64,000 nucleotides of DNA from Betaproteobacteria bacterium (GTDB lineage: Bacteria; Pseudomonadota; Gammaproteobacteria; Burkholderiales; Burkholderiaceae_C), in contig JADJWD010000006.1 in the NCBI GenBank assembly GCA_016716535.1, positions 434,001-498,000 of the forward strand, written 5' to 3'. Position 1 is the stretch's first letter, and every line of letters starts with the position of its first letter. Below the pieces are notes generated by a model. The model worked only from the letters and a program-made list of their open reading frames with translations, had not been told where the DNA came from and did no database searches. The translations under genes were made by a program, and so were the position numbers. Below, piece by piece: positions 16,676-25,480 of this stretch.

Positions 16676-17608
16676 ATGACGACCCGCGTCTCGCTGATCG
16701 GCGCGCCCACCGACATCGGCGCCGGCGCGCGCGGCGCCAGCATGGGCCCCGAGGCGCTGCGCGTCGCGCAGATCGGCCCGGCGCTCGAGGGGCACGGCGT
16801 CGAGGTCGTCGACCGCGGCAATCTCGCCGGCCCCGCCAACCCGTGGCGCGAGGCCGAGCAAGGCCACCGCCATCTCGACGAGGTCGTCGCCTGGTGCAGT
16901 GTCGTGCACGACGCGGTGCTGGCCGAGTTGCGCGACGCGCGGCTGCCGATCCTGCTCGGCGGCGACCACAGCCTGGCGATCGGCTCGATCAGCGCCGTCG
17001 CGCGCCACTGCCGCGAGGCCGGCCGCAAGCTGCGCGTGTTGTGGCTCGACGCGCACGCCGACTTCAACACGAGCGCGCTGACGCCCAGCGGCAACGTGCA
17101 CGGCATGCCGGTGGCGTGCCTGTGCGGGCACGGCCCGGCGGCGCTGACGCAGCTCGGCGGCCCGCACTCCGGCGGCCGCATCCTCGAGCCGAAGGCTTTG
17201 CGCGAGATCGGCATCCGCAGCGTCGATGCCGGCGAGAAGCGCTTCGTGCAGGCCGCGGGGCTCGAGGTGTTCGACATGCGCTACATCGACGAGATGGGCA
17301 TGCGGCACACGATGGAGCTGGCGCTCGCGACACTCGACACGAACACGCATCTGCACGTCAGCTTCGACGTCGATTTTCTCGACCCCGACGTCGCGCCCGG
17401 TGTCGGCACCACGGTGCCCGGCGGCCCCACCTACCGCGAAGCGCAGCTGTGCATGGAGATGATCGCCGACACGGGGCGCCTGGCAAGCCTGGACGTGATG
17501 GAGCTGAACCCGGCGCTCGACGTGCGCAACAAGACCGCGGTGCTTGCCGTCGATCTGATCGAGAGCTTGTTCGGCAAGAGCACGTTGATGCGGCATCGGC
17601 CGGGCTGA
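16676..17608 (+). CDS. rocF: Arginase
   Basis: 310 residues, the family's usual length. The manganese-binding motifs of ureohydrolases are all visible: GGDHS (about 99-103), DAHADFN (about 124-130) and SFDVDFLDPDVAPG (about 229-242). It should hydrolyse L-arginine to ornithine and urea in the cytosol. The GMRHTMELAL stretch and overall length favour arginase over agmatinase, but a guanidino-acid specificity cannot be excluded. ATG 16676 is preceded by CGGAGCAC. It lies 30 bases after the LOG gene. No urease or ornithine catabolism gene is nearby. The 118 bases that follow hold nothing clear. Confidence 0.9.
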   Translation: MTTRVSLIGAPTDIGAGARGASMGPEALRVAQIGPALEGHGVEVVDRGNLAGPANPWREAEQGHRHLDEVVAWCSVVHDAVLAELRDARLPILLGGDHSLAIGSISAVARHCREAGRKLRVLWLDAHADFNTSALTPSGNVHGMPVACLCGHGPAALTQLGGPHSGGRILEPKALREIGIRSVDAGEKRFVQAAGLEVFDMRYIDEMGMRHTMELALATLDTNTHLHVSFDVDFLDPDVAPGVGTTVPGGPTYREAQLCMEMIADTGRLASLDVMELNPALDVRNKTAVLAVDLIESLFGKSTLMRHRPG

Positions 17609-17726
17609 CACGGACAAGCGCTTCGGGCCGGGCCGAGGACACCGGGTGGCTGGGGTGGGTCGTGGCTGAGGTGGTCACCCTAACGCGCCCACTTCCTTCC
17701 TGGCCCCTCGCGCCCACAATGAGTTC

Positions 17727-19355
17727 ATGGAATTCGACTACGTCATCGTCGGCGGCGGCAGCGCCGGCTGCGCACTCGCCGGGCGGCTGAGCGAGGATCC
17801 CGGCGTCTCGGTCGTGCTGCTCGAAGCGGGCAGTGCCGACACCAGCGTGTTGATCCACTGCCCCGCCGGCCTGGCGGTGATGGCCAAGCAGAAGACCATC
17901 AACTGGGCTTTCGAGACGGTGCCGCAGCCGGGGCTGGCCGGCCGCCGCGGCTACCAGCCGCGCGGCAAGGTGCTCGGCGGCTCGAGCTCGATCAACGCGA
18001 TGATCTACATGCGCGGCCAGCCCGAGGACTACGACGCCTGGGCCGCGGCCGGCAACCCCGGCTGGGCGTGGGCCGACGTGCTGCCGTGGTTCAAGCGCGC
18101 CGAGCACAACGAGCGCGGCGCCGATGCCTTCCACGGCACCGGCGGGCCGCTGAACGTGATGGACCTCGTCAGCCCGAACCCGATCCTGCCGGCGTTCATC
18201 GAGGCGGGGCGACAAGCCGGCTACCCGCTCAACACCGACTTCAACGGCGCCACGCAGGAAGGCATCGGCGTCTACCAGGTCACGCACAAGGGCGGCGAGC
18301 GCTTCAGCGCCGCGAAGGCCTACCTGACGCCGAACCTGGGCCGCCAGAACCTGCGCGTGCTGACCGGCACGCGCACGACGCGCGTGCTGTTCGAAGGCCG
18401 GCGCGCCGTAGCCGTCGAGGCCGTGCGCGACAACGGCGAGCGCATCACCGTGCGCGCGCGCGCCGAGGTCGTGCTGGCCGCCGGCGCGCTGCAGTCGCCG
18501 CAGTTGCTGCTGCTGTCGGGCATCGGCCCGGCCGCCGAGTTGCAGCGGCACGGCATCGACGTCGTGCACGCGCTGCCCGGCGTCGGGCACAACCTGCACG
18601 ACCACATCGACGTCGTGCAGGTCGTCGCCGCGCCGCGCGCCAGCAGCACCTTCGGCTTGACGTTCGGCGGCGCCTGGCAGGTGACGCGCGGCCTCTTCGA
18701 GTGGCGCAACCGTCGCACCGGGCTGCTCACCACGAACTTCGGCGAAGCCGGCGGCTTCATCAAGAGCCGGCCCGAAGAGAAGACGCCCGACCTGCAACTG
18801 CACTTCGTCATCGCCAAGCTCGTCGACCACGGCCGCAAGACGGTGCTCGGCCACGGCTACTCGTGCCACGTCTGCCTGCTGCGGCCGAAGAGCCGCGGTT
18901 CGCTGACACTGGCAAGCGCCGACCCGCTGGCCGCGCCGCGCATCGACCCCAACTTCCTCGGCGACGACGACGACACCGCGCGGCTCGTGCGCGGCTTCAA
19001 GCTGATGCGGCGCCTGCTCGCGCAGCCGGCGCTCGCGCGCTTCGGTGGCCGTGAATCACCGAGTTCGGCCGCGGCAACGAGCGATGCCGAGATCGAGCAG
19101 TTCATCCGCCGCTACGCCGACACGATCTACCACCCGGTGGGCACGTGCCGGATGGGGCCGGGCGGCGCGAGTTCGCTCAACGTCGTCGATCACGAACTGC
19201 GTGTGCACGGCATCGAAGGCCTGCGCGTCGCCGACGCGTCGATCATGCCGAGCGTCGTCAGCGGCAACACCAACGCGCCGGCGATCATGATCGGCGAGCG
19301 CGCCGCGGCGATGATGACGCGTGCGGCGAGGGTGGGGTTCGCAGCGGCGGCGTGA
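17727..19355 (+). CDS. GMC family FAD-dependent oxidoreductase (choline/alcohol dehydrogenase-like)
   Basis: 542 residues. The FAD-binding Rossmann motif is at the extreme N-terminus (VGGGSAGCALAGRLSEDP). The GMC signature 1 is GGSSSINAMIYMRGQPEDYDAW, given here only by its key residues Ser-Ser-Ile-Asn-Ala and Arg-Gly. Signature 2 lies near GALQSPQLLLLSGIGP. The C-terminal catalytic region has YHPVGTCRMG and the flavin-contacting GNTNAPAIMIGERAA. Members oxidise alcohols (choline, polyethylene glycol, alkanols). The closest style is BetA-like alcohol dehydrogenase, but no betaine aldehyde dehydrogenase accompanies it. It is convergent with the next gene, with only 4 bases between the stop codons and no terminator visible. 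Confidence 0.9.
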   Translation: MEFDYVIVGGGSAGCALAGRLSEDPGVSVVLLEAGSADTSVLIHCPAGLAVMAKQKTINWAFETVPQPGLAGRRGYQPRGKVLGGSSSINAMIYMRGQPEDYDAWAAAGNPGWAWADVLPWFKRAEHNERGADAFHGTGGPLNVMDLVSPNPILPAFIEAGRQAGYPLNTDFNGATQEGIGVYQVTHKGGERFSAAKAYLTPNLGRQNLRVLTGTRTTRVLFEGRRAVAVEAVRDNGERITVRARAEVVLAAGALQSPQLLLLSGIGPAAELQRHGIDVVHALPGVGHNLHDHIDVVQVVAAPRASSTFGLTFGGAWQVTRGLFEWRNRRTGLLTTNFGEAGGFIKSRPEEKTPDLQLHFVIAKLVDHGRKTVLGHGYSCHVCLLRPKSRGSLTLASADPLAAPRIDPNFLGDDDDTARLVRGFKLMRRLLAQPALARFGGRESPSSAAATSDAEIEQFIRRYADTIYHPVGTCRMGPGGASSLNVVDHELRVHGIEGLRVADASIMPSVVSGNTNAPAIMIGERAAAMMTRAARVGFAAAA

Positions 19356-19359
19356 GGCT

Positions 19360-21804
19360 TCAGCCCGCCGGCCACCGGTCATACACCCGCGCCGGCACCG
19401 CCTCGCCCCACAGGCCCACCTCGGCGGCCTCGCCGTTCCAGAGCCGCTCCGCCGCCTCGCCGCGCAGGTAGCCGAGGCCCATGCAGGTACCTGCGCGCAG
19501 GCTCCAGCCCACTGAACTCAGCTCACCCACCGGGTGCCCGCCGACGCTGAACGCCTCGCCGCCCCACGCGTACGCGGCCGGGTCGTCGAGCACCACGGTG
19601 ACGAGCTTCTTGCGCAGCGGTTTGCCCTGCGCGGCCAGCAGCGCTTCGCGGCCGATGAAGGGCGCGGGCTTGTCCAGCTTCACCGCGAACATCAGGCCCG
19701 CTTCGAGCGGCGTCTCGTCGGGGCCGAGTTCGGCGCCCCAGGCGCGGCGGCCGGCCTCGATGCGCAGCGCGTCGATCGCGTAGTAGCCGGCGTCCTTCAA
19801 GCCCAACTCGGCGCCCGCCTCGTGCAGCGCGAGATCGGCGTGCCGCGCCATCTCCACCGGCACGATTAACTCGAAGCCCGGCCCGCCGACGTAGCTCATG
19901 CGCGCCGCGCGCACCCGCGCCAGGCCGAGGTCGATCTCCTTGGTGTGCGAGAACTTCAGCGCCGCCGGTGACAGGTCATCGGGGCTCACGCGCGCCAGCA
20001 GCTCGGCGGCGCGCGGCCCCATCACCGAGATCACGCTCCACAGCGCGCTCACGTCGGTGAGCACCGCGAACTCGCCTTCGCCGATGTGGCGATTGATCCA
20101 GTCGGCGTCACGCACCGGCTGCGCCGATCCGGTGACGAGCAGGAAGCGCTCGGCCCCCAGCCGCAGCACCGTCAGGTCGCTCTCGAAGCCGCCGCGCTCG
20201 TTGAGCATCGCGGTGTAAACCATGCGGCCGGGCGCCACGTCGATCTCGTTGGCGCACAGGCGCTGCAGCACCGCGAGTGCATCGCGCCCTTGCAGCAGCA
20301 GCTTGCCGAAGCTCGTCTGGTCGTAGACGGCCACCGCTTCGCGCGTCGCGCGCTGTTCGTCGATGACCCAGGGCAGCCAGCCGGGCCGGCCGAGCGTGTC
20401 GGCCGGCCGCGGCGCACCGGCGGGCTTGAAGTAGTTCGCGCGCTCCCAGCCGTTCTTGCTGCCGAACTCGGCGCCGCGCGCGGCCAGCGCGTCGTACAGC
20501 GGCGAAGTGCGCAGCGGCCGCATCGTCTGCAGTTCCTGGCGCGGCCAGCGCATCGCGTAGTGCAGGCCGAGCGTCTCGCCGGTGCGCTCGGCGAGCGCGC
20601 GGCGGTTGGCCATGAACGGCGCGAAGCGGCGGATGTCGACGTCCCACAGGTCGGCCGGCGCCTCGCGGCCGGCCAGCGACTCGGCGATCCACTCGGCGAT
20701 CAGGCGCCCCGCGCCGCCGCTGTTGGCGATGCCGGCCGAGTTGAAGCCGGCGCAGACGAAGTAGCTGCGCAGCTCGGGCGCCTCGCCGAGGATGAAGTTG
20801 CCGTCGGGCGTGAAGCTCTCGGGTCCGTTGAGCAGCATCTTGATCTTCGCGCTCTCGAGGCACGGCGTGCGGTGGATCGCGTTCGTCATCAGGATCTCGA
20901 ACTGGTCCCAGTCCTCGCCGAGCAGCTGGAACTGGAAGTCGGCCGGAATCGGATCGACGCGCCACGGCTTGGCCACCGGCTCGAAGCCGCCCATCAGCAG
21001 GCCGCCCACCTCCTCCTTGTAGTAGATGAACCCGTCGGGGTCGCGCATCACCGGCAGCATCGGGTGCACGCCGTCGATGCGGTCGGTGACGATGTAGAAG
21101 TGCTCGGCTGAGAAGAGCGGCACCGTCACGCCGGCCAGCGCGCCGAACTGCCGCGCCCACTGGCCGGCGCAGTTGATGACCACTTCGCAGCGCACGTCGC
21201 CGGCCGCGGTGCGCACGCCCGCCACACGCGGCACGCCGCCGCCGCTGCGCATCGGCTCGGTGATGACGCCCGTCACTTCGACGCCTTCGATCATCTTCAC
21301 GCCGCGGTTGCGTGCGCCTTTGGCGAGACTCATGCACAGGTCGGCCGGGTTCGCCTTGCCGTCGCCCGGAATCCAGATCGCGCCTTGCAGGTCGTCGGTG
21401 CGCATCACCGGGAAGTGCTCGCCGGCCTCCTTCGGCGTGATCAGGTGCACTTCGACGCCGAAGCTCTTGGCCAGCGCCGCCTGCTTCTTCAACATCTGCA
21501 TGCGTTCGGGCGTGCGCGCGATGTTGACGCTGCCGCATTGCTTCCAGCCAGTGGCCAGGCCCGTCTCGGCTTCGAGCGTGCTGTACAGCTCGATGCCGTA
21601 TTTGCTCATCCGCGTCTGGTTGCGGTTGGGCCGCATCTGCCCGACCAGGCCGGCTGCGTGCCACGTCGTGCCGCTCGTGAGCTTGCCCTGCTCGAGCAGC
21701 AGCACGTCGGTGATGCCGAGCTTCGCGAGGTGGTAGGCGGTGGAACAGCCGGCGATGCCGCCGCCGACGATGACGATGCGGGCTTGCGTGGGCAGGGAGG
21801 TCAT
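19360..21804 (-). CDS. FAD-dependent dimethylglycine/sarcosine dehydrogenase-like protein with GcvT domains
   Basis: 814 residues in two halves. The N-terminal DAO half begins with IVIVGGGIAGCSTAYHLAKLG and carries SGTTWHAAGL; His49 of this motif is the covalent FAD attachment site in dimethylglycine and sarcosine dehydrogenases. A linker (FAO_M-like) leads to a C-terminal half of GcvT aminomethyltransferase type, which in this family binds tetrahydrofolate and captures formaldehyde. The likely reaction is oxidative N-demethylation of a methylated glycine-like amine in the cytosol. Neighbours are a GMC alcohol dehydrogenase (choline-like) and a zinc alcohol dehydrogenase, so a role in methylated-amine or osmolyte breakdown is plausible but inferred. 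ATG 21804 is preceded by a purine-poor region. Confidence 0.88.
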   Translation of the reverse strand: MTSLPTQARIVIVGGGIAGCSTAYHLAKLGITDVLLLEQGKLTSGTTWHAAGLVGQMRPNRNQTRMSKYGIELYSTLEAETGLATGWKQCGSVNIARTPERMQMLKKQAALAKSFGVEVHLITPKEAGEHFPVMRTDDLQGAIWIPGDGKANPADLCMSLAKGARNRGVKMIEGVEVTGVITEPMRSGGGVPRVAGVRTAAGDVRCEVVINCAGQWARQFGALAGVTVPLFSAEHFYIVTDRIDGVHPMLPVMRDPDGFIYYKEEVGGLLMGGFEPVAKPWRVDPIPADFQFQLLGEDWDQFEILMTNAIHRTPCLESAKIKMLLNGPESFTPDGNFILGEAPELRSYFVCAGFNSAGIANSGGAGRLIAEWIAESLAGREAPADLWDVDIRRFAPFMANRRALAERTGETLGLHYAMRWPRQELQTMRPLRTSPLYDALAARGAEFGSKNGWERANYFKPAGAPRPADTLGRPGWLPWVIDEQRATREAVAVYDQTSFGKLLLQGRDALAVLQRLCANEIDVAPGRMVYTAMLNERGGFESDLTVLRLGAERFLLVTGSAQPVRDADWINRHIGEGEFAVLTDVSALWSVISVMGPRAAELLARVSPDDLSPAALKFSHTKEIDLGLARVRAARMSYVGGPGFELIVPVEMARHADLALHEAGAELGLKDAGYYAIDALRIEAGRRAWGAELGPDETPLEAGLMFAVKLDKPAPFIGREALLAAQGKPLRKKLVTVVLDDPAAYAWGGEAFSVGGHPVGELSSVGWSLRAGTCMGLGYLRGEAAERLWNGEAAEVGLWGEAVPARVYDRWPAG

Positions 21805-21864
21805 CCCTGCGAGGCTACTGCCGCATGGCGGCGGCCGGCAGCGCGGGGATACCCGCCCGTCGCC

Positions 21865-22974
21865 TCACTCCGCCTCGGCCTCGAACTCCAGCAGCACTTT
21901 CATCGCCCGCTTGCGGTCGCTGGCCAGGTCGAACGCCTCCTTCGCGCGTTCGAGCGGGAAGGCGCCGGTGATCATCGGGCGCATGTCGACGCGGCCTTCG
22001 TTGATCAGGCGCACGGCGAGCGCGAACTCGGCGTGGAAGCGGAAGCTGCCGCACACCGTCAGCTCCTTGGCCACGACCATGTTCTGCGGCAGGCTCACGT
22101 CACCGCCGAGGCCCAGTTGCACGACGACGCCGCGCGGGCGCATCACGTCCAGCCCGGCGCGCAAGGCGCGCTCGTTGCCGCTGCACTCGAACATCACGTC
22201 GAAGGTGCCCTTGCGCGTGCGGCCGTCGGCAGCGTAGCGCTGCACCCAGTCGGTGTCGCGCGCGACGTTGATCGTCTCGTGCGCGCCCATCGCGCGCGCC
22301 ACCGCGAGCGTCTCGTCGGTCAGGTCGACGGCGGTGATCTCGGCGGCGCCATGCACGCGCGCCGCCGCCACGGCCAGGCAACCGATCGGCCCGCAGCCCG
22401 ACACCAGCACGCGCTTGTTCAGCAGCGCGCCGGCGCGCGCCACGCCGTGCAGGCACACCGAGAACGGCTCGGCCAGCGCCGCATGCCGCAGCGGCACGTG
22501 CGCGGCCACCGGTTCACATTGCACTTCGCCGCACACCAGCAGTTGCCTGAACGCGCCGTCGACATGCGGGTCGCGCATCGCGCTGCCGTAGAAGCGCATG
22601 TCCAGGCACTGGTTCGGCAGGCCCTCGAGGCAGTAGACGCAGGCCGCGCACGGCCGGCTCGGGTTGACGGCGATGCGGTCGCCCGGCTTCACGCGCGTCA
22701 CGCCCTCGCCCACCGCGTGCACAGTGCCGGCCACCTCGTGGCCCAGTGTCATCGGCCGCTTGATGCGCACGGTGCCGAAGCCGCCGTCGTGGTAATAGTG
22801 CAGGTCCGAGCCGCAAATGCCACCGTAGCCGATGCGCACGGCCACTTCGCCCGGGCCCGGGCCTTCGACCTCGCGCTCGTCGACGCGCAGGTCGTGCGGC
22901 GCGTGGATCACGAGGCACAGGCAGCGCAGCCCGCCGCGGGCGCTTTGCAGGGGTCGGCCCTCGTCGTTCGTCAT
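21865..22974 (-). CDS. Zinc-dependent alcohol dehydrogenase, L-idonate 5-dehydrogenase-like
   Basis: 369 residues from ATG 22974. Medium-chain dehydrogenase motifs: catalytic zinc ligand in GGICGSDLHYYHDGG (Cys54), GHEVAGTV, and the structural zinc cysteines in RPCAACVYCLEGLPNQC. The NAD-binding turn is VSGCGPIGCLAVAAA. The GSDLHYYHDGGFGTVRIKRP stretch is characteristic of L-idonate 5-dehydrogenase and related polyol dehydrogenases, which oxidise a secondary hydroxyl to a ketone. The exact polyol is uncertain. The gene starts 87 bases from the divergent acyltransferase gene and ends 60 bases before the start of the flavoprotein gene that follows on the same strand, so the two may form an operon transcribed from here. 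Confidence 0.88.
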   Translation of the reverse strand: MTNDEGRPLQSARGGLRCLCLVIHAPHDLRVDEREVEGPGPGEVAVRIGYGGICGSDLHYYHDGGFGTVRIKRPMTLGHEVAGTVHAVGEGVTRVKPGDRIAVNPSRPCAACVYCLEGLPNQCLDMRFYGSAMRDPHVDGAFRQLLVCGEVQCEPVAAHVPLRHAALAEPFSVCLHGVARAGALLNKRVLVSGCGPIGCLAVAAARVHGAAEITAVDLTDETLAVARAMGAHETINVARDTDWVQRYAADGRTRKGTFDVMFECSGNERALRAGLDVMRPRGVVVQLGLGGDVSLPQNMVVAKELTVCGSFRFHAEFALAVRLINEGRVDMRPMITGAFPLERAKEAFDLASDRKRAMKVLLEFEAEAE

Positions 22975-23061
22975 CGTTGTCTCGCTGCAAGTGGTCTGAG
23001 CGCGGCGCGTGATCGCCCCGGCCGTGTACATTGTCCCCGAGCCACCCCGAGCCACCTTCGA

Positions 23062-24663
23062 ATGTCCCGCATGCGACAGCTCAGCGCCCACGACGCGGCC
23101 TTTCTCTTCGGGGACACGACGCACTCGAACGCGAACGTCTCGCTGGTGCACATCTACAACCAATCGACGGCGCCGGGCGGCAAGGTGCGCTTCAAGAGCA
23201 TCCTCGCGCAGATCGAGAGCCGGCTCGACCGCCTGCCGGTGTTCCGCCAGAAGCTGCAGCGCGTGCCGCTGGACCTGGACTACCCGTATTGGGTCGACGA
23301 CGAGAACTTCGACCTCGAATACCACGTGCGGCACATCGCGCTGCCCAAACCCGGTGACTGGCGGCAGTTCTGCATCCAGGTCTCGCGCATCCACGCGCGG
23401 CCGCTGGCGCTCGATAGGCCGCTGTGGGAGATCTACGTCATCGAAGGGCTGGACAGTTTCCTCGATCTGCCCGAAGGCACGTTCGCGCTGGTGACGAAGA
23501 TCCACCACGCGGCCATCGACATCGAGGGCGGCAACGAGATCACGATGCTGCTGCACGACGCCGCGCCCACGGCCTCCGCGCCGCCGCCGCCCGCGCCGTG
23601 GTTCCCCGAGCGGCCGCCGGGGCGCCTGGGCACGCTCAGGCGCGGCGTGCTGCGCTCGGCCGGTGCCACGCTGCGCCTGGCGCGGCCGATCGGCCGCGCG
23701 CTGCGCGCCGCGGCGCCGGCCGCGTTGACGCTCGCCGGCGACCTGCTGCTGCGCCCGCGCAGCGACATGCCGGCCACGCGCTTCAACGCCGTCGTCTCGC
23801 CGCACCGCGTGTTCGAGACGCGGCGCTTCCGGCTCGACGAGTTCAAGGCCATCCGCGGCCTCGTCGAGGGCGCCACCGTCAACGACGCCGTGCTCGCGGT
23901 GTGCGGCGGCGCGCTGCGCCAGTACCTCGCGCTGCACGACGAGTTGCCGGCCGATGGCCTGAACGCGATGACGCCGCTTTACGTGCGCGCCGAGGGCGCG
24001 GGCGCCGAGAGTGCCCCGGCACTGTCGTGGATCCGCGTGCCGCTGGCCACCGAGGTGGCCGACCCCGTGCAGCGCCTGGCGGCGATCTGCGCGCACCATG
24101 CGTCGTCGGAGGTCGTGGCGCGCGCCGTCGACGCGCGCGAACTGACCGATCTCACGCGGCACGTGCCGGCGTCGACGCTGGCGCTCACCGCCAAGCTGCT
24201 CGGCCGCGCCGCGGCGAGCACCGGGCGGCGCGCGCCGCTGGCCAACTGCACCGTCACCAACGTGCCCGGCCCCTCGGCGCCGCTGTACCTGTGCGGCGCG
24301 CGCATGACGTACCTGTCGGCGATCATGCCGATCGCCGACGGCATGGGCCTCGTCTTCGCGGTCACGTCGTACGACGGTCAGGTCATCGTCTCGCCGACCT
24401 CGTGCCGCGAGCTGATGCCCGACCCCGCCGTCTTCGCGCAATGCCTTCGCGACAGCTTCCAGGAGTTGCTGGCGCTGGCACTGGCGCAGCAGCAGCAGCA
24501 GCAGCAGGAAACGCAGCCGCAGCGTGCCGCCGTCAGACCGGCACGCTCTCGTGCGTCAGCAGCCGGTAAACGTCCTTCCACCAGCCGGTCGGGGAGAACG
24601 GGCGCCACTGGCCCTCGGGCTGCGCCAGGCGCTCGGCGACGATCGCCAGCACCATCGGGTTGA
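23062..24663 (+). CDS. WS/DGAT-type acyltransferase (wax ester/diacylglycerol), paralogue 1
   Basis: 533 residues from ATG 23062 (ATG 23071 also possible). It matches the bacterial wax synthase/diacylglycerol acyltransferase family, which makes storage lipid from acyl-CoA at the inner membrane. The acyltransferase motif reads KIHHAAIDIEGG (His148, His149, Asp153), where the family norm HHxxxDG has Ile in place of Gly. The late motif NVPGPSAPLYLCGARM is conserved. After the domain a run of seven glutamines (CAG repeats, 24487-24507) leads into a basic, low-complexity tail of about 55 residues that overlaps the convergent hydrolase gene by 131 bases, an unusual extension. Confidence 0.87.
   Translation: MSRMRQLSAHDAAFLFGDTTHSNANVSLVHIYNQSTAPGGKVRFKSILAQIESRLDRLPVFRQKLQRVPLDLDYPYWVDDENFDLEYHVRHIALPKPGDWRQFCIQVSRIHARPLALDRPLWEIYVIEGLDSFLDLPEGTFALVTKIHHAAIDIEGGNEITMLLHDAAPTASAPPPPAPWFPERPPGRLGTLRRGVLRSAGATLRLARPIGRALRAAAPAALTLAGDLLLRPRSDMPATRFNAVVSPHRVFETRRFRLDEFKAIRGLVEGATVNDAVLAVCGGALRQYLALHDELPADGLNAMTPLYVRAEGAGAESAPALSWIRVPLATEVADPVQRLAAICAHHASSEVVARAVDARELTDLTRHVPASTLALTAKLLGRAAASTGRRAPLANCTVTNVPGPSAPLYLCGARMTYLSAIMPIADGMGLVFAVTSYDGQVIVSPTSCRELMPDPAVFAQCLRDSFQELLALALAQQQQQQQETQPQRAAVRPARSRASAAGKRPSTSRSGRTGATGPRAAPGARRRSPAPSG
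24487..24507 (+). repeat. CAG trinucleotide repeat, seven units
   Basis: Seven perfect CAG units encode a polyglutamine run at the end of the acyltransferase domain. They sit just before the start of the overlap with the convergent gene. Copy-number change would alter the linker length without shifting the frame. Confidence 0.9.
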
Positions 24664-25345
24664 AGCCGAGGCCCGCGTGGCTGCCGGCGACGCGGATGTT
24701 CTCGTGCATCGCCGGGTCGCCGTGGATCGTCGCCTCCTGTGGCGGCACGATGCCGTCGGACACCGAATACAGGCAGCTCATCGGCACCGGCAACGCCTGG
24801 CGCTCGCGCAGCTTCTTGGCGCGCGGCTGCATCACGTGCGCATCCGGCCCGAGCGGATGCGCAATCAGCCGGTACAGCGCCTTCACGAACGCCGGTGAGC
24901 GGCTGCCCTCGGGGTCCACGGTGACCGGGCTGCCGAGCGTGATGACGCTGCGCACGCACTCGGGCGCCTGGTGCGCGCCGTACAGCGCGAAGACGCCGCC
25001 GAGGCTCCAGCCGACGAGGCTGACACGGCGCCCACTGACGTGGTGCAGGTGGCGGATCTTCTGCTCCAGCGCCTGCGCATGCCGGCTGCGAAAGCCGACG
25101 TTGCGGCCGAACCCCCAGCTTGCGACGTCGTAGCCGCGGCTGCGCAGGAACACGCGCAGCGCGACGAGCGTGCCCTCGTCGGCCATGAAGCCCGGCAGCA
25201 GCAGCACCGGGTGGCCGTCGCCGTGCGGTGCGCGCATCAGCCACGGCGTCGCCGAGGGCAGCAGCGCCATCTCGAACAGCGCGCGCCACTCCAGCAGCGA
25301 GTGCAAGAGGTGGGGTTCGCCTTGGTGGGGATGCCGCTTCGCCAT
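24533..25345 (-). CDS. Alpha/beta-fold hydrolase
   Basis: 270 residues from ATG 25345. The nucleophile elbow is GWSLGG within VSLVGWSLGGVFALYGA; the other triad candidates are Asp in SVSDGIVPP and His in AGSHAGLGFNP. The oxyanion region is PVLLLPGFMADEGTL. It looks like a cytosolic esterase/acyl hydrolase; no signal peptide is seen. It sits among three WS/DGAT acyltransferase genes, so lipid or ester turnover is a reasonable guess but only from context. Its 3' end overlaps the tail of the acyltransferase gene by 131 bases. The start region faces the next acyltransferase gene across 135 bases of GC-rich DNA with short palindromic GCGGCGC blocks. Confidence 0.85.
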   Translation of the reverse strand: MAKRHPHQGEPHLLHSLLEWRALFEMALLPSATPWLMRAPHGDGHPVLLLPGFMADEGTLVALRVFLRSRGYDVASWGFGRNVGFRSRHAQALEQKIRHLHHVSGRRVSLVGWSLGGVFALYGAHQAPECVRSVITLGSPVTVDPEGSRSPAFVKALYRLIAHPLGPDAHVMQPRAKKLRERQALPVPMSCLYSVSDGIVPPQEATIHGDPAMHENIRVAGSHAGLGFNPMVLAIVAERLAQPEGQWRPFSPTGWWKDVYRLLTHESVPV

Positions 25346-25480
25346 GACGTTTCATTCTCGCCGCGGCGCACCGCGCCGCGGCGCCGCGGCGCACCAGCGT
25401 TGACTTGGCTCACCAACCCAGGCTGCGGTGGCGCGCACGATGCGCACAAAGGCGCGCCGCGCTGTAGAGAGGATCCCCAC

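Noticed and set aside
21805..21864. A glycine riboswitch upstream of the aminomethyltransferase-type flavoprotein gene
   Set aside because: The gap is only 60 bases and no tandem aptamer-like pairing is visible.
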